Under the pieces are notes generated by a model, which saw only the letters and a list, made by a program, of their open reading frames with translations, did no database searches and was not told the origin of the DNA. From positions 1 through 64,000 of the forward strand of contig JAJACK010000003.1 of assembly GCA_022601535.1 (NCBI GenBank): 64,000 nt of DNA, given 5' to 3'. Numbering within the stretch: the first letter of the stretch is position 1; each line of letters opens with the position of its first letter. The DNA is from Chlamydiales bacterium (lineage in GTDB: Bacteria > Chlamydiota > Chlamydiia > Chlamydiales > JAAKFR01). The position numbers and the translations under genes were made by a program. Shown one piece after another: positions 63,601 to 64,000 of the stretch.

Positions 63601-63944
63601 ACATTACCACTAACTTCAAATCCACGTGGCTGTAATTGGCCTGTGAGCTCATCTAAAAGGATATAGTGGAGCTTGGTTTGTTCAGCTTCTGACCCTCTTG
63701 TTGCAACTTGCCAAGCAGACCAAAAGAACGTATTTCCATCTATTGAAGAGAGGGGCTTGGTGAACAGGTCCTCTGGTTTTATATTAGACGTTGAATAGCT
63801 GGTAACATTACAATCTTTCTCGATAATTCCCCCTGTAGGAAAAAGAGAGGGGAAAAAGACCCTTGCAGGATGAGTCTTCGTTGTTTGTTCTTTGCCCTCA
63901 AGATAGTTAATCCTTGCTAAAACATCTGGGGGGATAGCTAACAT
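57672..63944 (-). CDS. Giant SF2-helicase-like (DUF3638-like) membrane-tethered protein
   Basis: This 2090-residue protein resembles the DUF3638/DUF3645 group of SF2-type ATPases found in environmental chlamydiae and eukaryotes. Walker A is in RLMGYGKTSVIATIWA (near 486), a DE-box-like block in LIDESDTVLRSDFEVNLPLG (near 625), then PVHGMTGTPWN (near 936), TGTDVPLPLDAKALITLD (near 1098) and QTIMRLRKF (near 1127), like motifs III, V and VI. A highly charged helical linker follows near 1325-1350 (EKEKEVEAEAELEQDL). From about 1600 to 1980 there is a solenoid of short repeats such as LTQEQIRTI and LTPEAIEEM, and two hydrophobic helices close the protein (VLIIIGIVGGTAVIFGS, FVATGGSFVVIPSAIAV). The start ATG 63944 follows an in-frame TAG upstream, so the gene is complete. 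Role unknown. Confidence 0.78.
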   Translation of the reverse strand: MLAIPPDVLARINYLEGKEQTTKTHPARVFFPSLFPTGGIIEKDCNVTSYSTSNIKPEDLFTKPLSSIDGNTFFWSAWQVATRGSEAEQTKLHYILLDELTGQLQPRGFEVSGNVKLTTASLKTLYYVLKMNNRATCRFPFPKIELIGTIRVKKTSFRREEKYNHADIIDLWRRELKVVFNTVEETEKGTYSSENDELTISGIKMRSPFAKDLTFSFEEMQIEREENPFRDAMTLMERGSPRVVEEIPLPTEIDKERYPKEYTDCILREFTAVAKDLKMGQKRLAETSHFEISADALIELQERLSNYAKDQKGEIKALETRLLTLANRESDDPKKALHQRMAVEGKVKQDLTLKDLKGLFLGGSSVAFREANDTLTQDDIAKLYQLIGRWSVASIHLERAEAALGDCAKISKLASMSGDQRGLRKFLCQRLGETLAQDVAKYKGEDASTYLIFTQMSGKFARDSQREDVKKLSAVGEPQCVLQRLMGYGKTSVIATIWAKKCAQKGKLPVFIVDNAQYASLCNSLNTTQMTYWGQKVFTMQYHREELSWQRLGWMKKELESGLSEGKLLIICPEMLQLLDLESFITAKEYIADYKCHKGDLSLRLSSLKSILAFFKEKSEGLIDESDTVLRSDFEVNLPLGDEAHISAQRVGITKKIFSLLCSDCLSVDGKTLKNIVGLEEGSQNHLTDKNWENIRPVVASHLAKVAKALNLHKRPDLHDAFSAFVCYNLKGHSQEKEFLTYLEQLSSSFDPVEKEACQLICLTKHLLHDLLPIFFKHSSGRNFGRWRDQGHVKKTPGKVIPYMAYDCPARTELGYHYEALVKHMITATQEGLEVVQVKLVVEKLCKIAQLQMNLRGETLEETAEAQLFKRLTGIDLFDMRNEEAFVKATRRINRSLESRLEFESETALLYATYHQSRLTSTNHSLTELLPVHGMTGTPWNMVGVKPELADHIFYDEGTIGTILHTILERKGKTQVYKMDSQGVEEHLEEVYAQHGEQFVSGIFDAGALYSKSGKTNKQIAETILRFMKRKGVKKNTVLFFYRGEGSAVANQYGALIWRNEETVFKKLADTSRAELEKVGITSEEEYLLFLPERQTTGTDVPLPLDAKALITLDSTMPTRHLTQTIMRLRKFVHGQRAHFVISKDYAKTIPTAVKEEQIDYLLQTTIINTAKKKADSIKRSYKQMMDEVVKKACRARILKRDLGLYRENIAKAMEVYSSSLFPETSDDLYQIFGGAEEMVETIKSLRNRAEGIKYHLEKAVEKVGNMYGFDRDLEKIGVELDAIVARAQRHIDHFQREQKEIFKAIEDVKFAATLNAEMHQDTQVEKEKEVEAEAELEQDLKLELEEYRKLEVRNLFAESTWFNGLKISKAPCSLAELKGRFPVFRRLSTTFDRFSNGPFNYGRFSSIFSSNIYVTNNFRLTTNKRLPIFHAARKPVQQILCFQNKDGTFDFLLISEFEANFFKTYLKERYRRGEMGNVWLTTLRGKLFVPNLGNPLPLDNPHLRCGLCELSLFQGAYTPIHELQLAEEALNWLESGATPNLRKAKRDFLLMRLETRGEDKALFHKSGLLSSDRALQNGGPTTVARAEEESADDVDLEWLHSLTTPQQIRKLKDRYVSYILPGQVKMVRARQVQFLHTAEQIAAIPTDLVDRITLESIKFITPLQVPYVKRIDCIHAIPQATLQAVEQDPKDDPGLAYVIAHLSPAQLKGVVNLKWTAFINFKRLHELDKTVIEQLDLKLFEGMPIDRLEEFDDTVLKRVSPAKFKQVSAVRVKKIKDVELIVKVEEVRLLDSQQVQRITDGSYLSRHLDILGDQYSLEQLLVAYRFDNNCQNAKERIQQSTDQTIVDLVQDSEVCLLNGQLVKDLPFAKYPFLSEKQIPFVKGDDVHLLINEQREFLTQEQIRTITTEEALNSLSVSQRKQVHPNLYYLLPEDERPLTPEAIEEMTTQNALAILNRSQIRHINADCAHRLREGMATHLTQKQVVGMKNPEAIAALSNRRAWWVRDQSLLTIPQKNYAKKQKVISVVLIIIGIVGGTAVIFGSMTLTGYINCSGGVAFVATGGSFVVIPSAIAVFRYNRYSREFDSNPTR

Positions 63945-64000
63945 TTTTTTTCTCTTAAGGAAGAGGGCTACTTTCTTCTCTTCTGAAGAAGAAAGACGCC

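Overview
The window looks like the chromosome of a member of the Chlamydiae, most likely an environmental (Parachlamydiales-type) chlamydia rather than a Chlamydiaceae pathogen. The evidence is the block DUF721-gyrB-gyrA-tmk-holB on one strand, a chlamydia-style DsbA/DsbB pair next to adenylate kinase with a zinc lid, tgt beside a queuosine-precursor transporter, transketolase, and an RHS tip that resembles the chlamydial DUF687 family. The extra sugar-pathway, RHS, trehalose and giant helicase-like genes fit the larger genomes of amoeba-associated chlamydiae. Genus is inference; no 16S gene or database search supports it here.

Region 1 (1-6760, minus strand) is a polymorphic-toxin locus. A secreted 1734-residue RHS protein with a small C-terminal tip is followed by an overlapping candidate immunity gene. 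Next comes an orphan RHS tip module that shares about 370 nearly identical bases with the full gene. The orphan is cut by an in-frame amber codon, and its reading frame then runs on past the window edge. A 20-bp perfect dyad sits just upstream of the RHS start.

Region 2 (6799-21022) is a sugar and small-molecule region. It holds a UDP-sugar dehydrogenase plus membrane protein on the minus strand, and an eight-gene tightly packed plus-strand operon (MBOAT acyltransferase, SGNH-like partner, APH-type kinase, SDR epimerase, M20 amidohydrolase, DegT-like aminotransferase, FemAB/GNAT acyltransferase, Bcr/CflA exporter). A converging minus-strand operon follows (DegT/PseC-like aminotransferase, inositol-monophosphatase-like phosphatase, TIM-barrel isomerase). 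The combination could build an amino-sugar or aminocyclitol-like product, or decorate the cell surface.

Region 3 (21094-34417) holds an unknown protein, a DASS anion transporter that may start at CTG, a secreted Fe/Mn superoxide dismutase, a carboxylesterase, the replication block (holB, tmk, gyrA, gyrB, DUF721), unknown proteins and an ACT-less aspartokinase. Region 4 (34433-47209) holds the queuosine transporter and tgt, two tandem-duplicated glycosyltransferases, a SPW/VKOR membrane protein with an epimerase, tkt, a stand-alone GGQ release-factor-like protein, dsbA/dsbB, adk, a methyltransferase, a 4-TM protein and an RluA-family pseudouridine synthase.

Region 5 (47139-49301) is an array of five paralogous small membrane proteins, at least four of them preceded by the same leader box. 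Two of the five are truncated twins. Region 6 (49324-57600, minus strand) is a trehalose operon (alpha/beta hydrolase, treS-maltokinase fusion, treY, treZ) with a periplasmic solute-binding protein upstream. The maltokinase half has Asp-to-Asn changes at both key catalytic positions, and the hydrolase has Asn where the nucleophile serine is expected. Region 7 (57672-63944) is a single 2090-residue protein with an SF2-helicase-like/DUF3638-like core, a charged linker, a solenoid of short repeats and C-terminal membrane segments.

There is no gene-free stretch longer than about 140 bases, and I saw no rRNA, tRNA, CRISPR array or transposase.
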